Origin: Aphidius gifuensis
Taxonomy: Eukaryota; Arthropoda; Insecta; Hymenoptera; Braconidae
DNA length: 64,000 nucleotides
Direction: 5' to 3'
NCBI RefSeq assembly: GCF_014905175.1
Contig: NC_057788.1
Span: forward strand, 4,588,001 to 4,652,000
Under the pieces are notes generated by a model that saw only the letters and a program-made list of their open reading frames with translations, had not been told where the DNA came from and ran no database searches. Shown piece by piece: positions 26,501 through 38,656 of this stretch. Within the stretch, counting starts at the first letter, position 1. Each line of letters starts with the position of its first letter. A program made the position numbers and the translations under genes.

Positions 26501-29500
26501 GTGATAAAAAATACACATAAAATACTTTATTTTATATTTTAGGTTTTTGTCAAAATAGTGAAAAAAAAAAGGAGGATGTTTTATCTCCTGTATTGACATC
26601 ACAAATTAACATTAAAGAAAACTGGAATGATTTACATGATCCTGGTACACCCTACGACAGATTTACGTAAATTTATTTTTTAATAAATATTTATATATTA
26701 TTTTAATTTAAAAATGAAAAGCTTTTTTTTTTTTTAAAATATAATTTATGCATTTTATTATATAAATAAACATTTATTTTTATAGCTGGGATACTGTTTT
26801 GTCAAATGAAAGAAAACGACATCAAGAATCATTTAAAAATTCATTCAACAATAATGACAATAAAAAAAGCTCATCAATTGATATTTTACTTGAACAGTTA
26901 AATGAATATCCAAAATTAATAAATGACAATATTAAAATACGTACACCAATAAATTCACGTATTAATAAATTAAATAATCATAAACATAAAAAACATTTTA
27001 AAAAAAATGAAAAACGACTTAATAAAAATAATAAAGTTAATAATAAAAAAAAAAAAGTTAAACTAAATAATAACACTGTAAATAAGAGAAAAAATTTACC
27101 CGAAAGTTTTAATAATTATAATAATGTTAATAACAATAATAATAACAATAGAGTTGAAGAAGAGTTGACGAAAAATTTAGAAAATGAAATATTAAAATCC
27201 CATATACAACGTGTATCTGAATTTATTGATATTTCAAATGATGAAATATTTAAAGATTTATCTGATGACTATGATAAATATGTTATTGGTGATGTATCAT
27301 GTATGAATGGTACATTCAAACCAGCTCCACAAATACAAAATGCTCTGATAAAATATGTAAAGTAAGTATCAAAAATGAAACATATATATATTTTTTTGGG
27401 CTCGGCCCTTAACTCCTATAATCAATTATTATTTAAATAGAGCTATCCTTGTAGTTTTTTTTTTTAATTAAGTTTTCTAGAATCTAAGCTAATTCAGATA
27501 ATAAAATGAGAATTTTTGAAATGGTCAAAGAGGGGTAGGGGGTGGATTTTAATTGTTTTCAATTTTTTTTAACAATGATGGAGTTGAGCTATTCTCGTAA
27601 TTTTTTTTTTTATTGAGTTTTCTAGGACCTAAGTTAGTTTAGAAAAAAAAATGGAAATTTTTGAAGTGGTCAAAGAGGGTTGGGGGTGGTTTTGAATTTT
27701 TTTAAATTTTTTTAACAATGATGGAGTTGAGCTATCCTCGTAATTTTTTTTTATTGAGTTTCTAGTGAGACTTCTAATATTTAGTTTTAAAAAATAATTT
27801 TTGTGGTCAAAGAAGTTGTAAAAAAAATAAATTAAAAATTAAATAAAATTAAAAACAATTAAAATCCACTCCTTACCTCGCTTCGACCATTTCAAAAATT
27901 CCCATTTTTTTTCCTAAACTAGCTTTGGTTCTAGAAAATTTAATAAAAAAAAAATTACGAGGATAGCTCAGCTCTATCATAGACAAAAAAATTAAAAACA
28001 ATTAAAAACCACCCCCAACCCCTCTTTGACCATTTCAAAAATTCCTTTTTTTTTTTCTAGATTAGCTTAGGTCCTAGAGAGTTTATTAAAAAAAAAATTA
28101 CAAGGATAGCTCAACTCTATCATAGTTTAAAAAATTAAAAACAATTAATAATAACAATAAAATTGAAAAATAAAAAAAATAAAATTTTGCATTTACATTA
28201 ATTTAAAATCATTGTATAATCATTAAAAAATTATAAAATAAAATATTTAAACTCTTATTAATATTAATAGTAATCATAATAATGATAATTGATATTTCAA
28301 TAATAAAAATAATGATGATAAATAATAATGAAATTAAAAAATTAAAACGAAAAAAAAAATTTGATTATAAATCTTCGGATTTATTTTGAGTAAATGTTTA
28401 CCTTTATTATTATTATTGATTAAAAATAATATATATTTCAATAATAATAAATTTTTTAATATTACTAATGAAAAATAACAATAAATAATAATTTTTTATT
28501 CTTGTTTTCATAAACTTTGTCTTGTAAAAGATCTTCAAATCCAGGCCAAGAATATTTAGAAGCAGACTATGAATGTATTTCGGGTTATTCTATGTCATCA
28601 AACAGTAGCAGACTATTGTGTAAAAACCGTGAATGGATAGGCGAGCTTCCATTATGTGATATAAAAAAAATAAAAAATGAAGCATGCTTAGAAATACATT
28701 GTGATCAGGCATGTCGTGAAATAAATAATACACCAGAATGTATATGCTACGAAGGTTTTCATTTGGAAGATAATAAATGTATTGGTATGAAAAAAAAAAT
28801 AAGAAAATAAATATCAAATGATAATAAAAAAATTAAAATAAACTTGTATTCAAAGTATATTTATATTTTTTAGATATAGATGAATGTGAAAAAGCAAATG
28901 GTGGATGTCAATACATATGTGTCAATACCATAGGACACTTTCGGTGTGAATGTCCCACAGGAATGAAATATGGAAAAGACAACTTCACATGTATTGGTAA
29001 AATATTATCATAAAAAAAATATATATACAATATTTTATATCATGAATAAATAATAATTTTCTTTCAGTAAATTTACAACGTTATTTATTGATTTTGATAT
29101 TTTCTTTTTTTTTTTTAAATATTAGATATTGACGAGTGTTTTTCAAACAATGGAAAAGGACCATGTCAAGATATTTGTAAAAATTTCGATGGTGGTTACT
29201 CTTGTTCATGTGAAAGTGTACCTGGTACTGTACTGACAAGTGACAATCATACCTGTCAAGATGTTGGCCCTTGTTCTGTAGACAATGCTGGATGTTCTCA
29301 TACATGTCTTGAAACTGATGGAAGAGTTTTTTGCCTTTGTCCAGATGGCTTTGTCTTACAAGATGACTGGAAAACTTGTCAAGGTATTATATTTCTAAAA
29401 GAAAATTCATTTTTCCTTTTTTTTTTTATCTAAGCTTTTCAATCAATATTCAATGGAAATAAAAAATAAAAAAATTCAACTAGAACAAGTCCTTTGAAAC

Positions 29501-32500
29501 AACATCATTAGCAAATTTTTTTATTTTTTTTTTTTTTCTATTTATCCTTTAAAAATCAATTAAATATTCCTTTGAGGATATTTTATTTTAAATAGAATCG
29601 AAACTTTTCTTTGATGATTTTTTTTTGTTTAAAAAAAACGTTTAACAAGTGAGGATTATGATTTTTTTTTTGTTCTTTTTTGTTAAATAGATGTGGATGA
29701 GTGTTCAGTAACTGAATTGCAAACTGAAGATTGTCTGAATGGATGTATAAATACACCGGGTTCATATCATTGTACTGATCCACTTGAATCAAAGGATAAA
29801 GCTTCAATTGAATTTCCAGAAAACGATTGTCCTCCTGGCTATAAAAAATCCCCATTTCAAAATTCATGTATTGGTAAGTTTGAAATATCAATTTATCATT
29901 TGAAAAATTAATCAATAAATTATAATTATTTTTAAATAGATATTAATGAGTGTGATGATGATAATGGTGGCTGTAATGAAATTTGTGAAAATACAAATGG
30001 CAGTTTTTTTTGTGCTTGCAATGGTGATGAAAAAATATTGTCAGCTGATGGTAAATCATGTACAGGTATGAAAAATATATATCTTTTTTAATTAAAATAA
30101 TAATTTTGTAAATAAAACAATTGTTAAATTGCTCATGTATCCTTTGGCTTAATGAGAATTTGATAGGGTATGAAAATAATTGATTTCGGATAACAGCTTT
30201 CAATTCTAAATTACATGATTAATATTCTCTTGAAGCATCCAATATCATTATAGATTAAATTATCTATTATCTATTAAAATATATTTTTTAATAAAAAAGA
30301 CTATTATTATTATTATTATTATTATTAAAATATTGCAAATAATAATTTAATTTTACAGAGATTAATGAAGTTTTATGTCCTGCATTGAAACAAGTTAAAC
30401 AAGGTAACCTGGTATGTTCAAAACAGGAAACTTGGAATCCATTGGTGGCACAAAGAGCTATTCATCGACCTGGTACTAAGTGCTATTTGAAATGTCTACC
30501 GGGTTATCAACTCCTTGGGGAATACAATCTAATTTGTCACGGTGATGGAAACTGGATTGGTACAAAACTTGGTGAATGTGTTGGTTAGTATTTTATAAAA
30601 TATTTATATATACAATGTTTAACTATTTTTTAAACAATAAAAATTAAATTATTATTATTTATTTATTTTATAAATAGACAAATTAATTTTTAATATAAAT
30701 TATAAATAAGTTTTAAAAAATACCTCTAGAAAGTTAGCATACCACAATATAGGCACAAACTAATATTGTTAGACCTAAAATTTTATGCTTTTTTTGTGCT
30801 ATTTTTGTGTGGAACTTGCGATTTTTGTGCTTTTATATATTTTTTCTATGCAATGTTTTGCCAGCTTAATATTAAGTTAACACAACTTCTTTAATAATTA
30901 ACTTATTCTAATGAACTATCGATCAAAATTATGTGCTTTTTATGTGTTTTTATTCTACGTTTAAATTAATTTTTTTTTTTTTAAAAATTTTTTTAACAGC
31001 AATATTAAGTTGACACAACTTCTTTAATAATTAACTTATTCTAATGAACTATCGATCAAAATTATGTGCTTTTTATGTGTTTTTATTCTACGTGTAAATT
31101 AATTTTTTGTTTCAATTACTTTTTATTCAAATAATTTTTTTTTTTTCATAATAATAAAAAAAAAAAATTATTTAAATCAAACGTAATTAAAAAAATAAAA
31201 TAAATAAATTTAAACGTAAAATGAAAACACATAATTTATAATGGTAAAATTCACTAGGAATAAATGATAAAGAGGTTGTGTTCTTTCAATATTAAACTGT
31301 AACATACTAAAAATATATAAAACTATATTAGTTTGTGCCTATTGTAGTGTGCTAATTTTCTAGAGCAAAAAAAAATAGTAAACTGTTGATTAAATATTTT
31401 GTAGAATATGAAGAGCCTCATTTGGAATGTCCAAATGACATAACTGTTGAATTGCCACCGGGACAAGATGAGGTATTTGTAAAATTTAATCAGCCAATAA
31501 CTGATTTAGATTGGTTTCGTAATGTTCGATCAATACCATCATGGGGTAAAAGATTAGAGGCAGTACTTAAAACTGGCTTACATGTTGTTACATTTTATGC
31601 AAGAAATTCAATGACAAAAAAACAAACAAGCTGTTTATTAAGAATTATTGTAAAAGGTAATCATAATAATTTATTTTTTAGGAAGAAGATTATATAAATT
31701 TATATTGTTAAATTTGATGAAATAGCTGTCTTATAGTTAAAGCAGCTTTTGAGTATATAGGTATATATTTAAACAATGAGAAGCTTTCAACAGCACAGTG
31801 GTTTAATTAAATGCAGTTTCTACGTTCGATGGTTGAGGAGAGAAATGAGGAAAATCTATTTGACACGGTCTGCTGATTCTCTAGTGATAATTCAATAGAT
31901 CTGACCCACGAACTACCACTGTTCTGACTGAGCCAATGTCTACTGCATACCTTTATTATTATTTTATTTTATTTTTATCTTTATTTTACTTTTCTTTCTT
32001 GTTTTTGTTTTTTTCTTTAACTTGAAACTTTGAATGAAATATAAAATTGAAAAAAATATATTATACTTTATATTTGTTCCAGATGGTGAATCACCAAAAG
32101 TTCGCGATTGTCCGAACAATATTATCGGTAAAAATGGCACATTGATTAATTGGCAAGAACCGATATTCACCGATAATGTCAAAGTAACAAGAATCACCAA
32201 TAATCAGGTTTGTTAACTATTCATTTTCAATTATATAATTTTATAAAGGTCATTTGTGTTTTACTCGTTCTCTTTTTTATTTTTTTTTTTTTTTTATTAT
32301 TTTTTGTTTGACGGTATCAAATGAAAATGCAAAAATTAAAAAATAAAATTGACTTCATATCAGTCAATTAGTTGATTCTCCCGGAATTTTTTAATGGGCT
32401 AATATTTTTTTTTTACGCGATGATTTTCTACATTCAACAGACCGTAATGCCAGAAAATTTAATAATAATGATTGTATCCAGTGTTTATAAATAAACATTG

Positions 32501-33297
32501 ATTTTTTTTTTTTTTTATTTTAAATTTAGTTAATTAAAATATCAAGTTGAATTTTAATAATAAAACTCGATAAATCTTGAATATAAAATTAAAAAAATTA
32601 AAATAGAAAATTATTTTTTCCCTTAAAATTACCTAAATTATATATAGCAATTTCTAAAATTCAAATTTCATATACACAAGTGTTTTTTTAGTATAACAAA
32701 AAAATTTTATTAAAAATTTAATAAAACCATTTTTAAAAATTTAATAAAACAAAATTTTTAAAAATTATATTTTACATTTTATATAAATTCTTGTATATTG
32801 TAATTTGCATTTTCAAAAGATTAAACTATATTCAAGTCGGATGTATATTCCAGATAATAAGAGGATGAAAAAGAAAAAAAAAAAAAAAACATAAATAAGC
32901 AGAGTATGAGATAGGTCTTTGGTCATACAAGATGAGCTAGTATATCCTTTTATCACTATTCAACCTTTTGTCGTAAACTGCTCTCTCAGTGAAATTTGAT
33001 ATATATATATGCACATTTGCACATGCATGCGATGAATGTCCAGGTTGATTGTTGGAACCTAGACTATTTTGGCAAAAGCCATGTGTGGTCTAGCACTTTG
33101 CTATGCAAACTATTTTGTACACGTCAATATATACCAACACACATAGATATACATGTATAATGATTAAGTGTTGGTCAACATTGTTACAGAGTTCTGGACG
33201 TATTTTTGGCATTGGTCAATGGAAAATTACCTACGAAGCAAGTGACGAAGCTGGTTGGTCAACAGAATGTACATTTGATGTTATTATTCATGAATAA
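20556..33297 (+). CDS. Secreted Sushi/EGF/HYR-domain extracellular protein
   Basis: Probable extracellular matrix or adhesion protein; ortholog name not recognised. Exons: 20556-20604, 26543-26666, 26786-27361, 28531-28784, 28874-28996, 29126-29383, 29691-29874 (last base 29873), 29940-30065, 30359-30583, 31405-31656, 32083-32207, 33190-33297; phases agree and give 800 residues. A signal peptide (MELKYIVYFLSLVITIG) is followed by a Lys/Asn-rich disordered region to about residue 225. A Sushi/CCP domain lies at about 230-295 (CMNGTFKP; YECISGYSM). EGF-like repeats follow, several opening with DIDEC, DVDEC or DINEC, typical of calcium-binding EGF. A second Sushi domain follows (CYLKCLPGYQLLGEY), then two HYR modules (HLECPNDITVELPPG; VRDCPNNIIG and ITYEASDEAGWSTEC). 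Most domain-encoding exons start and end in phase 1, as expected for module shuffling. No membrane segment follows the last HYR, so it is likely secreted. Introns 1 (5.9 kb), 3 and 9 are long; two of these carry repeats. Confidence 0.85.
20605..26542 (+). other. Large first intron of the Sushi/EGF gene
   Basis: A 5.9-kb intron with GTAAGT donor and TTTTAG acceptor. It contains no supported nested gene. It holds a CT-rich stretch at about 23595-23640 and a (GTT)n run near 24964-24984. Short open frames here (for example 23030-23236 on the plus strand) have no recognisable homology. Confidence 0.55.
24964..24984. repeat. (GTT)n microsatellite
   Basis: About seven consecutive GTT units within the first intron of the Sushi/EGF gene. 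Confidence 0.8.
27437..28125. repeat. Tandem-plus-inverted (foldback) repeat array in an intron
   Basis: A unit of about 143 bp, recognisable by GGAGTTGAGCTATCCTCGTA and GTGGTCAAAGAGGGTTGGGG, occurs about two and a half times head to tail at 27437-27775. It then recurs in the opposite orientation at about 27854-28125 (TACGAGGATAGCTCAGCTC; CACCCCCAACCCCTCTTTGA). The centre, about 27780-27853, is AT-rich. The whole lies in the intron that splits the first Sushi domain. Transcribed, it would form a long hairpin. Confidence 0.85.
30303..30330. repeat. (ATT)n microsatellite
   Basis: Perfect ATT run in an intron of the Sushi/EGF gene, just upstream of the second Sushi exon. Confidence 0.8.
30724..31365. 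mobile_element. MITE-like element with about 41-bp terminal inverted repeats
   Basis: The left end starts CTCTAGAAAGTTAGCATACC and continues to GGCACAAACTAATAT. The right end, read on the other strand, is CTCTAGAAAATTAGCACACT running to GGCACAAACTAATAT. The arms are about 43 and 41 bp with few mismatches. The element is 642 bp, has no open reading frame of note, and contains a direct duplication. A clear target-site duplication was not found in the A-rich flanks. It sits in the intron before the first HYR exon. A non-autonomous DNA transposon is the best interpretation; the family is not recognised. Confidence 0.8.
30868..31110. repeat. Internal direct duplication within the inverted-repeat element
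   Basis: A block starting AATATTAAGTTAACACAACT at 30868 recurs at 31001 with very few differences over about 108 bp, a period of 133 bp. Both copies contain CTAATGAACTATCGATC. Confidence 0.85.
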
Positions 33298-35948
33298 TTG
33301 AAATAAATATACAACACAATAATTAAATAAATAAATATTAATAACAAAATAAATGAAAAAACAAGTTTAAGATATATCAGTAAAAGCTAATATATATGTA
33401 AATTACAAAAGCTCGTGCTTTTTAAATTTTGTTGAAGAAAAAAATATTTAAAAAAAGAATTGAGTAGCTTAATTTATTTTTTTTTATTATTTTTTATTTA
33501 ATTCTTTAATTACCTGTATTCAATTAAAATAAATTGATCATCAAGCTTTTTTTTCTTTAACTATTTTTTACAGTTTATTTTTCAAGTTAAATTTATTGTG
33601 TAATTATTTTTTTTATATTTTATTTTTATCTGTTGTCTGTGTGAGTGCTATTTATCGTTAAAAATTGAAAAAAAAAATAATAATGTTTTTGTTTATTAAC
33701 AGAGCAATATGTGTCATGAGTATTTAAGAATTTGATTAATTGAAATATTGGTTAATTGGTCAATTAGCTCTGGAGGAGTTAATTAATTTATATGAAAAAA
33801 AAAAACGGCTTTAATTAAACTTGGCAATGCGACTGATTTTATTATTCCTTAATTAAATTTAAAATCGATATACAGAATAATATGAATTATTGAAGCATAT
33901 TTTAAAAGATATTATTGTTTATTGTGATTTAAGAGTGTAAAATTTTGATTTCAAATAATAATAATTGAATGACTGAGTTTAAAATAAGATTGTAATTATA
34001 ATGATAGATGGATAGCTGATTATTTATAGATAAATTGAATAAATATATCGACTGTGAATTGAATAATAATATCTAAAAAAAATAAAATAAAAGCAATTGG
34101 TTAAATAATAAAAAATATATATATACCTGAATAATAATCAAGTCTTTTTATTTATCAAATATTAATTGATTGGGTTGAGATTTAATACTGATTAAAAACA
34201 AACCTATCCTTAAATTTTCGAACCTTGAGAATTCTATAGGGGATGAAATAATATTTTGATCAATATTATCTTGTAAAATATTAAATTATCCAGGTGATTT
34301 TGATAAAACTGAGCTGATAGGAAAATACCAAATTTCCTGTGTCGGTATAAGGAAAATTAAAACAAAAGCGGAGAATCAAAATAAATTATTAAAATTAAAT
34401 TTTATAGCTTACAGAGTAATTTCATTTCAATGTTATTTTAAAATCAGAATAATATTTTTACGGAATAATATTTAATTGTTCAGGTATTTTCATGTGATTT
34501 AAATTTTTTTAAAAGGTCATTTTCAAGTCAAACTGTGTGACATAAGATTATATAAATTTAAACTTTTAAATGAGTAAGAGTTATGATGGCTTATAATCTG
34601 ATATACTCAAAATTATAATTTTATAACAAATGAAATTTACAAAAACTTTATTAATATAATAAGATTTATAATTATATATAAAATCTTTTCAACTTAAACC
34701 AGTATATATATGTATGTTAACAATTATCCGGTAATATATATATACTACTTTGTGTATTTAAAATATAATGACTCATTGTTGAAATACAAAATAAAAATTA
34801 AAAAAAAAAAAATAAAAATAAGCTTATATAATGTGCATAATGTTCCATTAATAAAACGGTAAACTCAGTTATAATGTTCGCTTTGTTCCTGCGACTAATA
34901 TCCATTTAAAAAGCAACCTTGCCAAGTAAAATCCTTGATATATAAAACCCAGTGTATTTTTGCAAGCTCTATGTTATAAAATTATAAAGAAAAAATAATA
35001 AATATATACAACAACAAAAAAGGAGAAAAAAAAAAAATAACAAACTATTGCAAGTGAAATAATTCAAGTACTCTCTTCATTTTCCAGGCTTTTTCTACTT
35101 TAATATATATACATATAACAACCATGAGAAAAATCAATATCATCACCCTTAAATTTATCAAAAATAAAAAATAAAAAAAACTTGAAATCGCCACATCTAA
35201 ATAATTCAAGCTATTTAAAAAAATAAAAAGTAAAACTAGTTGAAGCTTCAATCATAATTAAACGTGTTTATAATTTATTTTTTTTTTATTTCTGGATAAT
35301 ATATATACTTTATAAAAAATAAATGGAAATAAAAAAAAAATACAAGTGATACGGAGGAATATTTTCAAGCCCGAGGCATAAAAGAGGTAAATTCAAAGGA
35401 TAGTAAAACGAAATGATAATTTGTTTCACGAGTTCTTCCCAAATGGATAAAGATGAACGACAACGATTTAACTCGGTAATTTAAAGATAAGTTGTTTGAT
35501 GTAGCATAAATTCGTTGAATAAAGATGAAAAAATTATTATATATAAAATTAAGTTGCTACCATTATTTTGACAATTGAAAACGTGATGATAAAAAATAAA
35601 TTAAAATATTTTAATATACTCATCGATAAATAAATAAATTGCTAAACAAATATTTAACAATTTATTTAAAAAAAAAAAATTATGGAGTATGAAGTTTTAT
35701 ACACTCTGAATATCGTACAAATTAATTTTTCATTTGAATACTCGATTGTTCGTGGGTTAAAAAACAAAAAAAAAAATGGAGTTTATAAATTTTTGATGAC
35801 AAGCCTAAAAATAATAATAAGAATAAAAAAAAATAATAAATAAATTGTGTGTAATTGATTATTTTTGATGGAGCTTGGTTAACATGAAGCTCAAGATATT
35901 AAATATACGTTTTTTAAAATTGTCAATGATAATATTAGAAGCTACGGA
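33298..35948. other. Intergenic region between the Sushi/EGF gene and the orphan gene
   Basis: Begins with the Sushi/EGF 3' untranslated region (AATAAA at about 33302 and 33325). The rest is AT-rich. A short ATG-started segment at 35442-35477 ends at a GTAATT donor and could be a leader exon of the next gene, but support is weak. No other gene was seen. Confidence 0.45.
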
Positions 35949-38029
35949 ATGTTGAGCATTATAGCACCATCAAAATTTGTCCTAACTCTTCAATCAATAC
36001 CACCATATATATTTGAAAATATTCTTGTACTTGTATTTGTAATTATTCTTTCGTATCCATTAATTTTACGTATCAAGAAATTTTTAGTAAGTACATAGCT
36101 CAATCAATATTTATCTTTAATTATTAATAAAAAAAAAATTTTAAAATACATAAAATTATTAAAAATTTAAAAAATTAATAAAAGATAAAATTATAAATTT
36201 TAATTATATAAAAAATAATGAAATTATAAATTTAAAATGTTGAAAAAAAATTAAAATAAACTGTTTTTAAAAATTAAAAATAGTTTTTAAATTAAAAATT
36301 TTAAAAATGATAATAAAAATTTGAAAAATTTAATAATTTTTTAAAATTAAATTTACAGGAAAATTTGAGTAATAATGATTTGATAATTGCCAATCAACGT
36401 AGTAATATACGGAAATATGATAATAATGATTGTCAAATAATTAGACACAAGGCATTCATACCAATTAATTCAAGAATTAGTATCAATCAAATTGACACAA
36501 TACTGCCTGTCACACAAATTCCAACAACAGTTAATCAAGTTAATTTAAATACATCAGAAAATACAACTGACCTAATTGATTCATCAATAATATTATCAGC
36601 TTACAATTATGATTATTATCGTAATAAAATTATTGAAAAAAAATTAAGCAATCAATATGGTAATAAACAAGCACCTGGTAATGTTGTGTTAAATTCACTT
36701 CATCTTAATACAATTGATTCAAAAACTGGTATTAAAATTGGTGAAAAATATAACAATGATATATTTGATTTTATTGAAGAGTTACATAATTCAAATAGTC
36801 AAATTAAAATTGAATATTATGATCCATTAAAGCATTTTTTGAGAAAAAAAAATTATGATAAATGTATGACTATTGATTGTGCTACTGGAACAAATGAATT
36901 TACAAACAATGATATTGATAAAAAAATTGATAATATTAATTCAACTGGACAACAAAAAATAATACAAAAATCCATTGATAAACGTAAACCAATTGATACT
37001 AGTGTTGTTGAAAAAAATAATAATATTCATCGTGTTAAATCACCAAGAATATCAAATCGTTCTGAGTTAATTGATAATTCATCAAGACCAAGTAGTGCAG
37101 CTAGAGATAAAATACATAATACACCAAATAAATTAATTAAAAATAAAGCTAAATTAAAAAATGAAGTAGTACAAAAAAGACCAACAACACCAGCATCACC
37201 AATTTCAAAAGATACTGTTAAAAAAGTTGATAATATTGAAAAAGCTGATAATATAAAATTGAATGAAAAAGTATCATCATCATGCTCATCAAATGTATCG
37301 AGTGATGAATTTAATATTAAAAAAAATAATACACCAATTAAGGTAATTGATAAGCGTATTAATTCAAGACCATCATCATCGTCATCTGGACTACCATCAA
37401 AAACAATGAAAACATTAAAATCAAAAATTCAATCACGACCAAAAACTAGTGATAATTTCGACTGGGATGTACCAGATGTTACGGGAAAAAATTATTTTCA
37501 AATAAATACAACTGGACAAGATAAACAAATAAAATCAAAATTACAAAATTCATTAATAAATGATTCAAAAAAAAATAATAATGATGATTCAATGATTGAT
37601 GTACCAGTACAAATAAATTCACAAAAATTTATTGATACCAGTCAAAATACTGAAATGAATTTGAATAAAAAAAATGATGATTTATCAAAAAATAAAAGAA
37701 AAACATTTAAAAAGAATGATAATATTGATGCACAATTATCATCAAATACATTTGGTGTCAATGAAAATTCATTAAATTTCGAAACATTATTGGAGTGTAA
37801 TGGAAATAATTTAAAAATAAGTGCTGATAGTATTACTGGCAATGAAAGTGTTTGTACAATTATTGAAAAATATCAAAAAATTGAAGAACCAATTGATAAA
37901 AATAATAAAGAAGAAAAAATCATTGAAACATCAAGTTTACATCCAGATGTATCAAAAATAACAACAACTGGATTTATCAGTAAATTACCAGTTTTATCAT
38001 ATTCAACAATATCAAAAGATAAAAAATAA
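35949..38029 (+). CDS. Unrecognised membrane-anchored, low-complexity protein
   Basis: Function unknown; no family recognised. Two exons, 35949-36086 and 36359-38029, join in phase 0 (donor TTTTTA/GTAAGT; acceptor TTTACAG) to give 602 residues. Residues 1-46 contain a hydrophobic segment of about 19 residues (ENILVLVFVIILSYPLIL) followed by RIKKF, consistent with a single-pass N-terminal anchor with the bulk in the cytosol. The remainder is Asn/Lys/Ser/Asp-rich and probably disordered. SRPSS-like motifs recur (SRPSSAARDK, SRPSSSSSGL, SRPKTSDNFDW), suggesting phosphorylation-rich short motifs. The most conserved-looking block is RPKTSDNFDWDVPDVTGKNY. The second exon is continuously open for 1.67 kb in AT-rich DNA, which argues that it is coding. 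The start could be further upstream if a leader exon exists. Confidence 0.65.
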
Positions 38030-38046
38030 ATTACTTTATTGGTTTT

Positions 38047-38147
38047 TTAAAAATTAGAAAAAATGATATTAAAAATTTGAAAAGGAATTTATAAAATTTA
38101 ATTTACAGGAAAATTTAAGTAATAATGATTTGATAATAAATTTATAA
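38047..38147 (+). repeat. Decayed duplicate of the orphan gene intron end and exon-2 start
   Basis: Matches about 36299-36397: an AT-rich stretch followed by AATTTACAGGAAAATTT, AGT and AATAATGATTTGATAAT. The acceptor AG (38107-38108) is intact. From 38109 the copy reads ENLSNNDLIINL and a stop at 38145-38147, in the phase that exon 1 (ending 36086) would require. It could be a cryptic alternative last exon or a dead remnant. Confidence 0.7.
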
Positions 38148-38572
38148 GGGCTTACTCAAGTTTCATTATGTTTATGATAAATATTAGAATGTTTCGAATT
38201 ATTTTAATGATATAATGATTTATTCACAAAAAATATACACTTAAAATTGATTTACATAATTGAGTTTGGGGACTTCAATGCTATAATATTTTATTGACCA
38301 AATTGATAACTTCATATAATTAATTAGTTTTATCGATTCAAATATATATAAAATAAAAAAAGCGAATTTAAATATCGTTTTTTTTTTTCAAATCATTTTC
38401 AAAATATATACATTATAGATATAAAATTTCAAAAAATGGTAAGAATGGTCAAAAATTTCTAAAATACCACAGAGTTGAACGATTGACTTTTTTGTTTCAA
38501 CCTATGATTTTTATATTTAATCAATGGTTTTTCATGTTATATTTTGAAATCTAAATAGTAAATTTCGAAAGA

Positions 38573-38656
38573 AGTGCCCAATCAGAAAGCCCACTCACAA
38601 GATTTGCGCTTGCCCTCTTATAATCTCGTTGTGAGCACACTGTCTGCCTGGGCACT
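38573..38656. repeat. Inverted repeat with two perfect stems
   Basis: AGTGCCCA (38573-38580) pairs with TGGGCACT (38649-38656), and CTCACAA (38594-38600) pairs with TTGTGAG (38629-38635). The gaps between stems are 13 nt on each side. This is notable in such AT-rich DNA. It lies just past the stop codon of the minus-strand F-box/LRR gene. Confidence 0.65.

Noticed and set aside
37642..37842. Antisense open frame within the orphan gene
   Set aside because: Mirror of an Asn/Lys-rich coding exon; no independent support.
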